Below, in pieces: positions 8,028-14,308 of a stretch of 16,089 bases of DNA. The notes beneath the pieces were generated by a model, which was not told the origin of the DNA, made no database searches, and worked only from the letters and a program-made list of their open reading frames with translations. Source of the stretch: Bacteroidota bacterium (GTDB lineage: Bacteria > Bacteroidota > Bacteroidia > Bacteroidales > VadinHA17). Made by a program: the position numbers and the translations under genes. Within the stretch, counting starts at the first letter, position 1. Each line of letters starts with the position of its first letter. The stretch is from assembly GCA_030613125.1 (NCBI GenBank), contig JAUWMO010000041.1, positions 1-16,089 on the forward strand, given 5' to 3'.

Positions 8028-8040
8028 GGTAAAAAATGAT

Positions 8041-8283
8041 ATGAAAACAATTGAACTAAGAAATAACATCCACAACCTGATTGACAAGATTGATAATAAT
8101 AACATATTAATCAGGTTCTATGAATTACTTCAAAAACGTGTAGATTCTAAAGATGGACAATTCTGGAACCGATTGACCGAAAAGGAACAAAAAGAACTAC
8201 TACTCTCGGAAACAGAAGCTAATGATAAAAATAACCTCATCGATTCCGATGAATTATTTGAAAAGCACAAAAAATGGCTTTGA
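8041..8283 (+). CDS. Antitoxin of a RelE/ParE-type toxin-antitoxin module
   Basis: Small charged protein of 80 residues, starting at the ATG at 8041; an open frame continues upstream but it crosses the truncated mntA. The pattern (MKTIELRNNIHNLIDKIDN, a middle LLQKR, then FWNRLTEKEQKELLLSETEA and a C-terminal FEKHKKWL) is that of the small addiction-module proteins that precede RelE/ParE toxins in Bacteroidota. It is expected to bind and neutralise the product of the next gene and to help repress the pair. The toxin start lies inside its last codons (10-base overlap), indicating coupled translation. It has no promoter of its own that I can see, and it lies 13 bases behind the truncated mntA. 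Confidence 0.75.
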   Translation: MKTIELRNNIHNLIDKIDNNNILIRFYELLQKRVDSKDGQFWNRLTEKEQKELLLSETEANDKNNLIDSDELFEKHKKWL

Positions 8284-8510
8284 AGATTGTCTGGACCAAA
8301 CGGGCCGATAAAAAATTTGATAAAATTCTGAATTATTTACACAGCGAATTTGGTCATCGAGTTACTTCAGCATTTGTAAAAAAAGTATACGACTTCCTTG
8401 ATATCCTAAGCGAATTCCCTGAGATTGGAACCCTTGAACATGAAGTAAAACAAATTAGAGGCTTTACACTTACCAAACATAATGGAATTACTTTTGGCAG
8501 TTTCCTTTAA
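8274..8510 (+). CDS. RelE/ParE-family toxin, C-terminally truncated
   Basis: Protein of 78 residues. The first 65 follow the RelE/ParE fold well: WTKRADKKFDKILNYL helices, then SAFVKKVYDFLDILSEFPEIGTLE and IRGFTLTKHN. Family members normally continue with strands of the type LFYRIKxxxIILLxFFDxRQ and reach about 95-100 residues. Here TKHN is followed by GITFGSFL and a stop, and I find the missing strands in no forward frame downstream. This suggests that unrelated DNA was joined to the gene. The active-site residues of the last strands are therefore absent, and it is probably an inactive toxin held by an intact antitoxin. Members of the family act either as mRNA interferases (RelE) or gyrase poisons (ParE); the sequence does not decide which. 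Confidence 0.72.
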   Translation: MALKIVWTKRADKKFDKILNYLHSEFGHRVTSAFVKKVYDFLDILSEFPEIGTLEHEVKQIRGFTLTKHNGITFGSFL

Positions 8511-8658
8511 CCATAAATAAGCAATATACCAGTGTTTTCACCTGAACCGGTGATATTTGTTCCTAACCCATTTGGCAAGACGCGTATTGATTACCCGCAT
8601 TATATAACGTAATTCTGACATCCTTACACGACCAAAATAATACTTTTTAAGTAAATAC
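8511..8658. other. Spacer between the RelE-type and MazF modules
   Basis: No gene is seen. The region has a small hairpin, TCACC TGAACC GGTGA (about 8538-8553), and a short open stretch translating as VFVPNPFGK-like text, with no start codon and no family I can defend. It is the DNA that replaced the toxin 3' end. Confidence 0.4.
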
Positions 8659-8689
8659 TTTGAATATATACTAAATAGATATACCTTTG
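8659..8689 (+). promoter_or_regulatory. Bacteroidota-type promoter of the RHH/MazF module
   Basis: TTTG at 8659-8662, a 19-base spacer, then TACCTTTG at 8682-8689 is a full match to the -33/-7 consensus. Expected transcription start is about 8695-8698, 12-15 bases before the antitoxin ATG at 8710. Autoregulation by the RHH antitoxin at this site would be typical; no clear operator palindrome was seen. Confidence 0.7.
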
Positions 8690-8709
8690 TGAAATAAAAT
8701 TATTATATC

Positions 8710-8940
8710 ATGAAAAATGTATCTTTAAAAATTGACGATACTATCTTTGGAGAAACTGAAAAGATTTTATCAAAAATTAAAAAACCGCGGAATAGATATA
8801 TCAATGAAGCCATTGATTATTACAATAAACTTCAACGAAGATTAATTCTTGAAAGAATACTAAAGAAAGAATCAGAATTAGTAAAAGAAGATTCAATGAC
8901 TGTATTAAAAGATTTCGAAGAGATAGACTATGTTGACTAA
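8710..8940 (+). CDS. Ribbon-helix-helix-type antitoxin paired with MazF
   Basis: Protein of 76 residues. The N-terminus (MKNVSLKIDDTIFGETEKIL, then KKPRNRYINEAIDYYNKL) reads as a short DNA-binding beta strand followed by two helices, the ribbon-helix-helix plan of antitoxin repressors. The rest is a charged tail (KKESELVKEDSMTVLKDFEEIDYVD) of the kind that wraps the toxin. It should neutralise the MazF protein encoded next and repress the shared promoter at 8659-8689. The toxin start is inside its last codons (11-base overlap). The pairing is clear from context; the exact antitoxin family is not. Confidence 0.75.
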   Translation: MKNVSLKIDDTIFGETEKILSKIKKPRNRYINEAIDYYNKLQRRLILERILKKESELVKEDSMTVLKDFEEIDYVD

Positions 8941-9277
8941 ACAATTCGAAATTTGGATTGCAGATTTGAATCCGCAAATTGGAACAGAACCAGGTAAAAC
9001 CAGACCTGTTCTTGTTATTCAGACTAATTTGCTAAATAAGGTTCCTCACCCTTCTACAATTATTTGTCCTATTACAACAAATGTGAAAAAAGGATCTGAT
9101 ATATTAAGGGTACATTTAAAAAAGGGACAAGTAAAAATACAACAGGAAAGTGATATTATGATTGACCAGATTCGGGCAATTGATAATAATAGGTTAATTA
9201 AGAAAGTAGGAGTTTTATCAAAAGATATAATTGAATTAGTCAAAGAAAACCTAAAAATTATTCTTGATTTAGAATAA
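8930..9277 (+). CDS. MazF/PemK-family mRNA interferase toxin
   Basis: Protein of 115 residues, full length for the family. It opens with FEIWIADLNPQIGTEPGKTRPVLVIQ, the first strands and the GxxxGKxRPVLVI loop typical of MazF/PemK endoribonucleases, and later has TIICPITTN, VHLKKGQ, and SDIMIDQIRAIDNNRL, the strand and helix normally involved in the active site and dimer. It would cleave mRNA at short target sequences when not held by the RHH antitoxin. The overlap with the antitoxin gene and the well-formed upstream promoter indicate an intact two-gene operon. The cleavage specificity cannot be read from the sequence. Confidence 0.9.
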   Translation: MLTKQFEIWIADLNPQIGTEPGKTRPVLVIQTNLLNKVPHPSTIICPITTNVKKGSDILRVHLKKGQVKIQQESDIMIDQIRAIDNNRLIKKVGVLSKDIIELVKENLKIILDLE

Positions 9278-9361
9278 TGCACACCGGCACACGCAGTCAT
9301 ACGCAATGCAGGAGATGGTGATAGATCTGCCTGCCGTGTTTATTTTTCACCATTTTAGTAT
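9278..9361. other. Short spacer with an inverted repeat
   Basis: ATGGTGA (9315-9321) and TCACCAT (9347-9353) could pair across a 25-base loop and are followed by TTTT, a weak candidate terminator for the MazF operon. The preceding 30 bases are richer in GC than the surroundings and may be a remnant of other DNA. Confidence 0.3.
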
Positions 9362-9678
9362 ATAAATAACAGTTTTACATGTTAAGGCGTTAGTATTAAC
9401 AAGTTAGGCACCATGCTTTAATTGTTTACTTTCTCCTCAGCTATTGATTATCATAATACCTTTGACTATCTTTGATTTTTATGACTAGAACTGATTTAAA
9501 TAAGCATATTATTAACTATCTGGAGAAATATCATCCGGAAAGAATTGGTATTTTTGGTTCTTATGTCAGGAATGAAAATACTAAGGATAGTGATCTTGAT
9601 ATTCTTGTTAGATTTAAACAAATTCCTAGCTTATTACAACTTGTTAGAATTAAGCGTGAACTTTCAGAAATATTAGGG
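9362..9678 (+). repeat. Direct repeat, copy 2 (mntA promoter and 5' part)
   Basis: Partner of 7713-8029, in the same orientation, 1,648-1,649 bases apart. This copy continues into the intact mntA, so it is likely closer to the ancestral state. The two copies bracket about 1.3 kb holding the RelE-type and MazF modules. Confidence 0.9.
9444..9474 (+). promoter_or_regulatory. Bacteroidota-type promoter of mntA-hepT, apparently leaderless
   Basis: TTG at 9444-9446, 20 bases, then TATCTTTG at 9467-9474, with the ATG at 9481 only six bases later. It is identical in layout to the copy at 7796-7826. Confidence 0.62.
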
Positions 9679-9765
9679 ATTAGTGTTGATATTGTTACAG
9701 AATCAGCACTTAAAAACGATAAGATTAGAAAGAATATTGAAAAAGATCTTCAAATAATTCTGTAA
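9481..9765 (+). CDS. mntA: MntA-type nucleotidyltransferase antitoxin
   Basis: Protein of 94 residues with the minimal nucleotidyltransferase fold. It has GSYVR...DSDLD, i.e. GSx10DxD with Gly26, Ser27, Asp38 and Asp40, and a third acidic residue on a later strand (SVDIVTE, Asp70). In characterised HepT-MntA systems this enzyme transfers AMP to a tyrosine of the HEPN toxin and so silences it. The gene for such a HEPN protein overlaps the stop by one base. I chose the ATG at 9481; a TTG nine bases upstream is in frame but lies within the -7 promoter box. The 5' two thirds are duplicated at 7713-8029. Confidence 0.87.
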   Translation: MTRTDLNKHIINYLEKYHPERIGIFGSYVRNENTKDSDLDILVRFKQIPSLLQLVRIKRELSEILGISVDIVTESALKNDKIRKNIEKDLQIIL

Positions 9766-10091
9766 TGACAAAGGATAATACTGTTTATATCGAACATATA
9801 AAAGCTAGTATCAACAAAATCATATCATACACAAAGGATTTTGATGAAGATCGTTTTAATGACAATACCTTAGTACAAGATGCTGTTATTAGACAATTGG
9901 AAATTATTGGTGAAGCAACAAAGAGGGTTAGTCCCGATTTTCGTCAAAAACACTTAAAAATACCTTGGTTAGATATGGCTGGAATGAGAGATATTCTTAT
10001 TCACGATTACATTGATGTCGATCTAGGAATAGTTTGGAAAACAATTACAAAAGACATCCCCGAATTGAAAAGTCTTCTTGATAGGATTTAA
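9765..10091 (+). CDS. hepT: HepT-type HEPN ribonuclease toxin (DUF86)
   Basis: Helical protein of 108 residues. RDILIHDY near residue 75 gives the Rx4HxY motif (Arg75, His80, Tyr82) that is the RNase centre of HEPN toxins; the tyrosine is the residue AMPylated by MntA in characterised pairs. Other family signs are AVIRQLEIIGEATKRV and the WLDMAGMRDI approach to the motif. The length is normal. Translation is coupled to mntA by the one-base overlap. Expected role: RNA cleavage when MntA control is lost. All catalytic residues are present, so this is the complete module to which the truncated mntA at 7833 is related. Confidence 0.9.
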   Translation: MTKDNTVYIEHIKASINKIISYTKDFDEDRFNDNTLVQDAVIRQLEIIGEATKRVSPDFRQKHLKIPWLDMAGMRDILIHDYIDVDLGIVWKTITKDIPELKSLLDRI

Positions 10092-10331
10092 TACTTTCTC
10101 TGATAACAGTAAAATCTAAGTATATTAAATGTAATTATTTTATACCAAATTCCAGCATAACATAGAAACCTCTCAAAAAAGCCATATATACAAGTTGCAT
10201 TCATGCATAACCCTATAGAATACACATGCAACGCAACAAATCATATCATAAAACCTCAACCCCAATTCCCCAACCAAGGGGTTTTGGAAGTAGAATATGA
10301 TAGAGTATTTGATACAGTACATTGTAAACCA
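10092..10331. other. Intergenic region without a recognisable gene
   Basis: I see nothing coding. A possible imperfect hairpin (CCCC AACCAA GGGG) lies at about 10235-10255, too far from hepT to be called its terminator with confidence. A long minus-strand open frame here has no protein-like features. Confidence 0.4.
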
Positions 10332-10363
10332 TTTGACTTTGATATTCAGATAGTGTAACTTTA
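10332..10363 (+). promoter_or_regulatory. Probable promoter upstream of the TolB/TPR family stub
   Basis: TTTG at 10332-10335, a 20-base spacer, then TAACTTTA at 10356-10363 matches seven of eight positions around the -7 box. The expected start near 10370 precedes the remnant ATG at 10388 and may now drive the intact gene at 10577 through the REP-like elements. Confidence 0.45.
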
Positions 10364-10387
10364 TATATCCAAACTCAATTAAACCTG

Positions 10388-10427
10388 ATGCCTGATAAAT
10401 CCAAGAATCCATTCCAGTTCTGGCAGG
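10388..10427 (+). pseudogene. N-terminal stub of a TolB-like/TPR family gene
   Basis: ATG followed by MPDKSKNPFQFWQ matches the start of the copy at 15660 (MPDKSNNLVKFW) and the FWQ of the copy at 12635. After FWQ the expected ELKRRKV block is missing and the sequence passes directly into palindromic DNA; the frame reaches a stop at 10454. It is a remnant of about 13 codons left when the rest of the gene was lost. Confidence 0.7.
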
Positions 10428-10430
10428 GAG

Positions 10431-10467
10431 CCGACCGTGAAGAAATAACCCGGTGAGTTATTTTAGG
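10431..10467 (+). repeat. REP-like palindromic element A
   Basis: AAATAAC (10443-10449), a seven-base loop, and GTTATTT (10457-10463) form a perfect seven-pair stem. Flanking CCGTGAAG on the left and TAGGG on the right resemble the flanks of element B (CCCCGTGAAAT and ATTTCATAGGG), so A and B look like two divergent members of one repeat class. Confidence 0.55.
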
Positions 10468-10473
10468 GAGGAG

Positions 10474-10532
10474 CCAGCCCCGTGAAATACTGCTCTGCAG
10501 TAAAAGCTTTGCTTTTATTTCATAGGGCCAGG
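10474..10532 (+). repeat. REP-like structured element B (three-way junction)
   Basis: The outer stem TGAAAT (10483-10488) pairs with ATTTCA (10517-10522), extended by CCC (10478-10480) with GGG (10525-10527). Inside are two perfect hairpins back to back: TACTGC/GCAGTA (10488-10502, loop TCT) and TAAAAGC/GCTTTTA (10501-10517, loop TTT). The shared bases allow either a junction or alternate forms. This layout resembles repetitive palindromes mobilised by RAYT-type transposases, or a folded leader RNA 45 bases before the next gene. Confidence 0.55.
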
Positions 10533-10576
10533 TTGCAGGGGAGAAATATTTGAATAATTAATAAAATATAAATTGA

Positions 10577-12625
10577 ATGAGTGCTAAGGAGGCTAATAAA
10601 CTCATACAATTCTGGAGTGATCTTAAACGCCGGAGGGTTATCCGTGTTATACCAGTCTATGCTGCTGCCTCTTTTGTTATTCTCGAACTTGTAGATATTC
10701 TTGCTGAACCTTTAGGATTACCAGGCTTGACTATAAACTTTGTTTTAGTTCTCCTGTGCATAGGTTTTGTAATTTCAATAATTCTCTCTTGGGTGTACGA
10801 TATCACGCCAGAAGGTATCCAAAAGACAAAGCCTGCACGCCAGGTTAGAAGTGAAGAAAAACAAGCCGCTCCAAAAGGATGGAAGGTTGCCACTTATGTG
10901 AGTGTTCTAATAATTATTGCTTTTATTGTGTTCTATATAATAAGCAATATTAAAAAATCTTCAGACATATCTAAGCTGGAGAAATCAATTGCTGTACTAC
11001 CTTTTGAGAATTGGAGTTATGCAAAAGAATTTTCACATCTTGGTAATGCTATAGCAAATGAGATCATTACAGAGTTATATAAAATAAGGGCATTTCGTGT
11101 TATCTCGCATACTTCAACTTTACAATACAAAGAAAGCAATAAGACCATTCCTGTTATTGGTCAGGAACTTGGGGTCAACTATATCATCGAAGGGATAGTC
11201 GAACGACAAGAAGACCATGTGAATATTCATGTACAGGTTATCCGGGCTAAAAATGAAGACCATATATGGGCAGAGGAATTTGAAGGTGAATGGAAGGATA
11301 TATTTAAAATTCAGGATGATATAGCACTTAAAGTTGCTGATGAATTAAAGACAGTCCTTTCGGCAAATGAAATGGAAAGCATTGAGAAAAAACCAACTGA
11401 AAACCTTGAAGCATACAACTACTATTTACGTGGTAATGACTTTTATTGGCGTAGTTATGAAGAACAGGATTGGAGTATTGCGATTAATATGTATCAAAAG
11501 GCTATTGAATTAGATTCAAATTTTGCATTGGCATATACTATGCTTGCAAAGTCCCATCTCCAGATATATTGGTTTCATTATGACAGGACTGTTGATCGGT
11601 TAAATAAAAGTAAAAAGGCTATTGATGCTGCCTTTTATATTGACCCTGATCTCGTTGATGCATATATTGCTTTGGGAGCCTATTATTATATGGGATTCTT
11701 GAACTATTCAAAAGCATTGAAACAATTTGAAACCGCCCTGGGATATATGCCAGACAATGCAGAATGTATTTATCTTATCGCTGCAGTGTATCGTCGTATG
11801 GGTAATATACAAAAGGCAGAAGAGTGGTTTATAAAAGCCTTTAATAATGACCCAAGATCTTCCAGAATAGCTTATAATACAGCTGAAACTTATTATTTAT
11901 TGTGTGAATATTCTAAAGCTTTATCTTATATCAATTTAGCTATAAATCTTAGTCCTGATTTTACTCGCACTTATAGGCAAAAAATTGATCTGTTCCTGAA
12001 ATGGGAAGGTAATACAAAGAGTGCCAGGAAAACTTTAAAGGAAGCATTATTAATGATCAATCCTTCATCAGACCCATTATTCATAGAGATTGTTGTGTTA
12101 CTTGATATATTTGAGGGCAAATATCAGAATGCTATAGATTTTCTTAACACAACAAATTTTGAAGCTGTACAACCTCAATTTTATTATTATCCCAAGTCTC
12201 TTCTTTTTGCAATGATATATGATTTAATGAAGGATATAGAAAAAGCAGAACACTATTATGATTTGTCCCGAATCGCTTTAGAAGCCAGAGTCATTGATTA
12301 TCCGGAAGACTCAAGACTATTTAGTTCATTGGGGATCAGCTATGCCGGATTGGGTCAGAAAGACCAGGCATTACACGTCGGAAAAAAAGCAGTAGATTTA
12401 TTACCAATTAGTAAAGAAGCATATAGAGGTGTTTACAGGCTTGGTGAATTAGCTCGAATCTATGTAATGGTGGGGGAGTACGAATTAGCATTGGAACAAC
12501 TCGATTTACTTTTATCCATTCCAGGAGTTTTATCAGCGAAATTGCTCCAGCTTGATCCCAAATGGAAACCATTATGGAATCATCCTGAGTTCATTCGACT
12601 AATGGAAAAATACTCTGAGAACTAA
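10577..12625 (+). CDS. Membrane-anchored TolB-like/FlgO-type protein with TPR repeats (intact)
   Basis: Protein of 682 residues and the only complete member of the family in this window. The N-terminus has the family signature FWSDLKRRRVIRVIPVYAAASFVI (residues 12-35, shown here with its key core LKRRRVIRV), then hydrophobic segments at about 24-42, 54-73 and 104-122 with SWVYDITPEGI between. Residues 135-262 form a TolB N-terminal-like domain beginning EKSIAVLPFENWS, with ANEIITELYK, GVNYIIEGIVER and FKIQDDIALKVADEL. From about 278 to the end lie many tetratricopeptide repeats (for example AINMYQKAIELDSNFALAYTM and GNIQKAEEWFIKAFNNDPRS). Related proteins in other bacteria are fused to cyclase or DNA-binding output domains; none is present here, so it is probably a scaffold or sensor on the inner membrane. 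Its role is unknown. Confidence 0.8.
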   Translation: MSAKEANKLIQFWSDLKRRRVIRVIPVYAAASFVILELVDILAEPLGLPGLTINFVLVLLCIGFVISIILSWVYDITPEGIQKTKPARQVRSEEKQAAPKGWKVATYVSVLIIIAFIVFYIISNIKKSSDISKLEKSIAVLPFENWSYAKEFSHLGNAIANEIITELYKIRAFRVISHTSTLQYKESNKTIPVIGQELGVNYIIEGIVERQEDHVNIHVQVIRAKNEDHIWAEEFEGEWKDIFKIQDDIALKVADELKTVLSANEMESIEKKPTENLEAYNYYLRGNDFYWRSYEEQDWSIAINMYQKAIELDSNFALAYTMLAKSHLQIYWFHYDRTVDRLNKSKKAIDAAFYIDPDLVDAYIALGAYYYMGFLNYSKALKQFETALGYMPDNAECIYLIAAVYRRMGNIQKAEEWFIKAFNNDPRSSRIAYNTAETYYLLCEYSKALSYINLAINLSPDFTRTYRQKIDLFLKWEGNTKSARKTLKEALLMINPSSDPLFIEIVVLLDIFEGKYQNAIDFLNTTNFEAVQPQFYYYPKSLLFAMIYDLMKDIEKAEHYYDLSRIALEARVIDYPEDSRLFSSLGISYAGLGQKDQALHVGKKAVDLLPISKEAYRGVYRLGELARIYVMVGEYELALEQLDLLLSIPGVLSAKLLQLDPKWKPLWNHPEFIRLMEKYSEN

Positions 12626-12634
12626 ATAGAATCT

Positions 12635-12889
12635 ATGCCCCTAAACCCAAACAAACTCACTTAATTCTGGCAGGAACTGAAAAGGCGCAAGGTGGTTCGT
12701 GTAATTATCGTGTATGCTGCTGCCCTTAACTACAAAGACAAAGCTTTTTATTGGCTTGAACAAGCTGTTGAAATGCATTCTGAAAGGATTGTCTCTATAA
12801 AAGTAGATCCTGGCTTTGATAACCTCCGGTCTGATCCCAGATTTAACAGGTTACTCAGTAAAATGGGATTAGATTTACCATATAATTAA
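12635..12889 (+). pseudogene. Internally deleted TolB-like/TPR family gene
   Basis: Read in one frame from the ATG at 12635 this gives MPLNPNKLT, a TAA at 12662, then FWQELKRRKVVRVIIVYAAA, which is the family N-terminus. It continues straight into LNYKDKAFYWLEQAVEMHSE and IKVDPGFDNLRSDPRFNRLL, the family C-terminus. About 600 codons are missing between YAAA and LNYKD. The join may have used the similar Tyr-Ala-Ala coding text found at both ends of such genes. A premature stop plus a large in-frame deletion make this a pseudogene. It starts 10 bases after the intact copy. Confidence 0.8.
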
Positions 12890-12927
12890 GAGTATATCAC
12901 TTTTGACCTTTGACTTGTCACTACTCT

Positions 12928-13812
12928 CTATGAGATCAAGATGGGCTGCCATTTCCATCCAATCTCTTTTTTTTCAATGTGCCCGAGACCCGGAAAGGGC
13001 GGAAAGTGTTGTGCAAGCACCAGGGCTTTCCTTTCAGCTACCAGATCACAGATACTGCGCTTGCTTGCAGCTGCCATATCAGGCATAATATCGAATATAG
13101 GCTGTATATCGGGTCGCTCGAGTAGAAACGGAAAAACCACCGTATCGCTTGTAAAAAACAATTCTTCCCCTTCAGAAGAGAAAGACACTAGCATATGTCC
13201 TGGTGTATGCCCGGGTGCAAAGTGTACACGGATACCCGGTAAAACTTCGGCTTCCTCTGTGATCAATTCGATACGGTCCTTAACCGGTCCGAGTTGTCCA
13301 CGTGCTACTTTCATGAAAACTTCAGCGGGTACTATTTGTGAAAGATGTTCGGTAACTTCCCTGAATGCTTCATCAGAGAACCAGAACTCCCATTCATCCT
13401 TCCACATAAAATAGCGGGCATTGAGATATTTAGGTTTGCCATCTTCATCCAGTGTGCCACCAATATGATCAGGATGTGCATGGGTGATAAATATTGTATC
13501 GATATCTTCCGACTGAACACCTGCTGCTTTCAAATTTTTGACCAGTTTCCCGGTATTGGGTCCTAAATTACCTGCTCCCATATCCACTAAGACCTTATGT
13601 TCGCCAGTATTAACAAACAGAAAAGTATACGGGGATACAATCCTATCTGTTGGTAAATTGTAATCTCTCAAAAGTTCTTTAACCTGCACCTGTGTCATAC
13701 TCGTAAAGAGGTGCATAGGATCATAATCATAACTGCCATCACTAACTGCTATACAATTAAACTGGCCTATTTTGAACCGGTAGAAATCTTCTGCCAGGGG
13801 TTGTTTTGACAT
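12928..13812 (-). CDS. MBL-fold metallo-hydrolase
   Basis: Protein of 294 residues on the opposite strand. The metal motif THAHPDH (His111, His113, Asp115, His116) is followed by GHTPGH (His202 and His206), SDTVV (Asp223) and AQHFPP (His269), so a complete two-metal site is present. The opening IAVSDGSYDYDP and the overall length resemble the lactonase and organophosphate-hydrolase-like side of the metallo-beta-lactamase superfamily rather than true beta-lactamases; the substrate is not determined. There is no signal peptide, so it is cytoplasmic. Its DNA is noticeably richer in GC than the neighbours. It stands alone on the minus strand between two decayed TolB/TPR gene fragments, which suggests insertion into that cluster. 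Confidence 0.88.
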   Translation of the reverse strand: MSKQPLAEDFYRFKIGQFNCIAVSDGSYDYDPMHLFTSMTQVQVKELLRDYNLPTDRIVSPYTFLFVNTGEHKVLVDMGAGNLGPNTGKLVKNLKAAGVQSEDIDTIFITHAHPDHIGGTLDEDGKPKYLNARYFMWKDEWEFWFSDEAFREVTEHLSQIVPAEVFMKVARGQLGPVKDRIELITEEAEVLPGIRVHFAPGHTPGHMLVSFSSEGEELFFTSDTVVFPFLLERPDIQPIFDIMPDMAAASKRSICDLVAERKALVLAQHFPPFPGLGHIEKKEIGWKWQPILIS

Positions 13813-13906
13813 CAGGTAAATTTTGATTGATGCAGGATTTGAAAAAGTATTTGTAATGTAGCAATTTACCCTCTGTTATCCAAAAAATAATTATGAAAGT
13901 TGGTGA

Positions 13907-14176
13907 AAATGCACGCCTTCACTTAATAGACTTCTGCAACTTGATCCATTCACTCCTATTTACCAGCTCTTACCAGGTTGGCTCCATCTAATGGATGGAC
14001 AAATAGAATTGGCTCTGGAACCATGCCATAAAGGTTTCAATATTAATCCAGGAGATATCAGTATACGATATTACTATGCACTTGTTTTGGCGTTTAATAA
14101 TCGCATTAGTGAGGCGTTATCACTCATTAAGTTAATGGAAAGAGTTAAGCATGAATGGGAGAATTTCGAAGTATAA
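13907..14176 (+). pseudogene. TPR fragment of a decayed TolB-like/TPR family gene
   Basis: The frame is open from 13907 and reads NRLLQLDPFTPIYQLLPGW, then LMDGQIELALEPCHKGFNIN and YYYALVLAFNNRISEALSLI, two successive tetratricopeptide helix pairs as found in the middle of this protein family. There is no start codon before the repeats (the first ATG, at 13991, is inside a helix), no membrane or TolB-like domain, and the frame stops at 14176 without the usual C-terminus. It is a remnant whose 5' part is gone, next to the MBL hydrolase gene. Confidence 0.65.
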
Positions 14177-14297
14177 TAGAAATTAATGGGTGATTGAACT
14201 ATATTCGATTTGATTTTTTTAAGTTTTTAAATTAAATTTGCCCTGACATTTTTCATTTTATGGCCAATAATAGCCTTGATATTTTTTGAATAATGGG

Positions 14298-14307
14298 AAA
14301 GGAAGGG
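14298..14307 (+). promoter_or_regulatory. Purine-rich Shine-Dalgarno-like site for the AAA ATPase
   Basis: AAAGGAAGGG lies directly before the ATG at 14309. Strong sites of this kind are unusual in this window, where most starts have none; it supports this start over an out-of-frame ATG at 14293. Confidence 0.45.
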
Positions 14308-14308
14308 T

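Larger units (their letters stand above)
7713..8029 (+). repeat. Direct repeat, copy 1 (mntA promoter and 5' part)
   Basis: Hand alignment to 9362-9678 shows about 11 substitutions and two single-base indels over roughly 316 bases. It begins at ATAAATAACAG just after the sulfatase stop and ends in the mntA reading frame at AGGG, where this copy has lost one T. The repeat carries the mntA promoter, start and first 62 codons. The flanks on either side are unrelated, so this is a segment duplication bracketing two toxin-antitoxin modules. Confidence 0.9.

Noticed and set aside
8521..8613. Short open stretch with VPNPFGK-like text, considered as a remnant of a type IX secretion sorting domain
   Set aside because: Too short, no start codon, and the resemblance rests on a few residues.
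10173..10412. Minus-strand open frame of 79 codons
   Set aside because: The composition (many Cys, Tyr and Trp, no motif) is not protein-like, and it overlaps the promoter and stub of the plus-strand family gene.
12941..13414. Plus-strand open frame of 157 codons opposite the MBL hydrolase
   Set aside because: It is the antisense shadow of a gene with complete metal-binding motifs; it is rich in Ser, Cys and Arg and has no family pattern.
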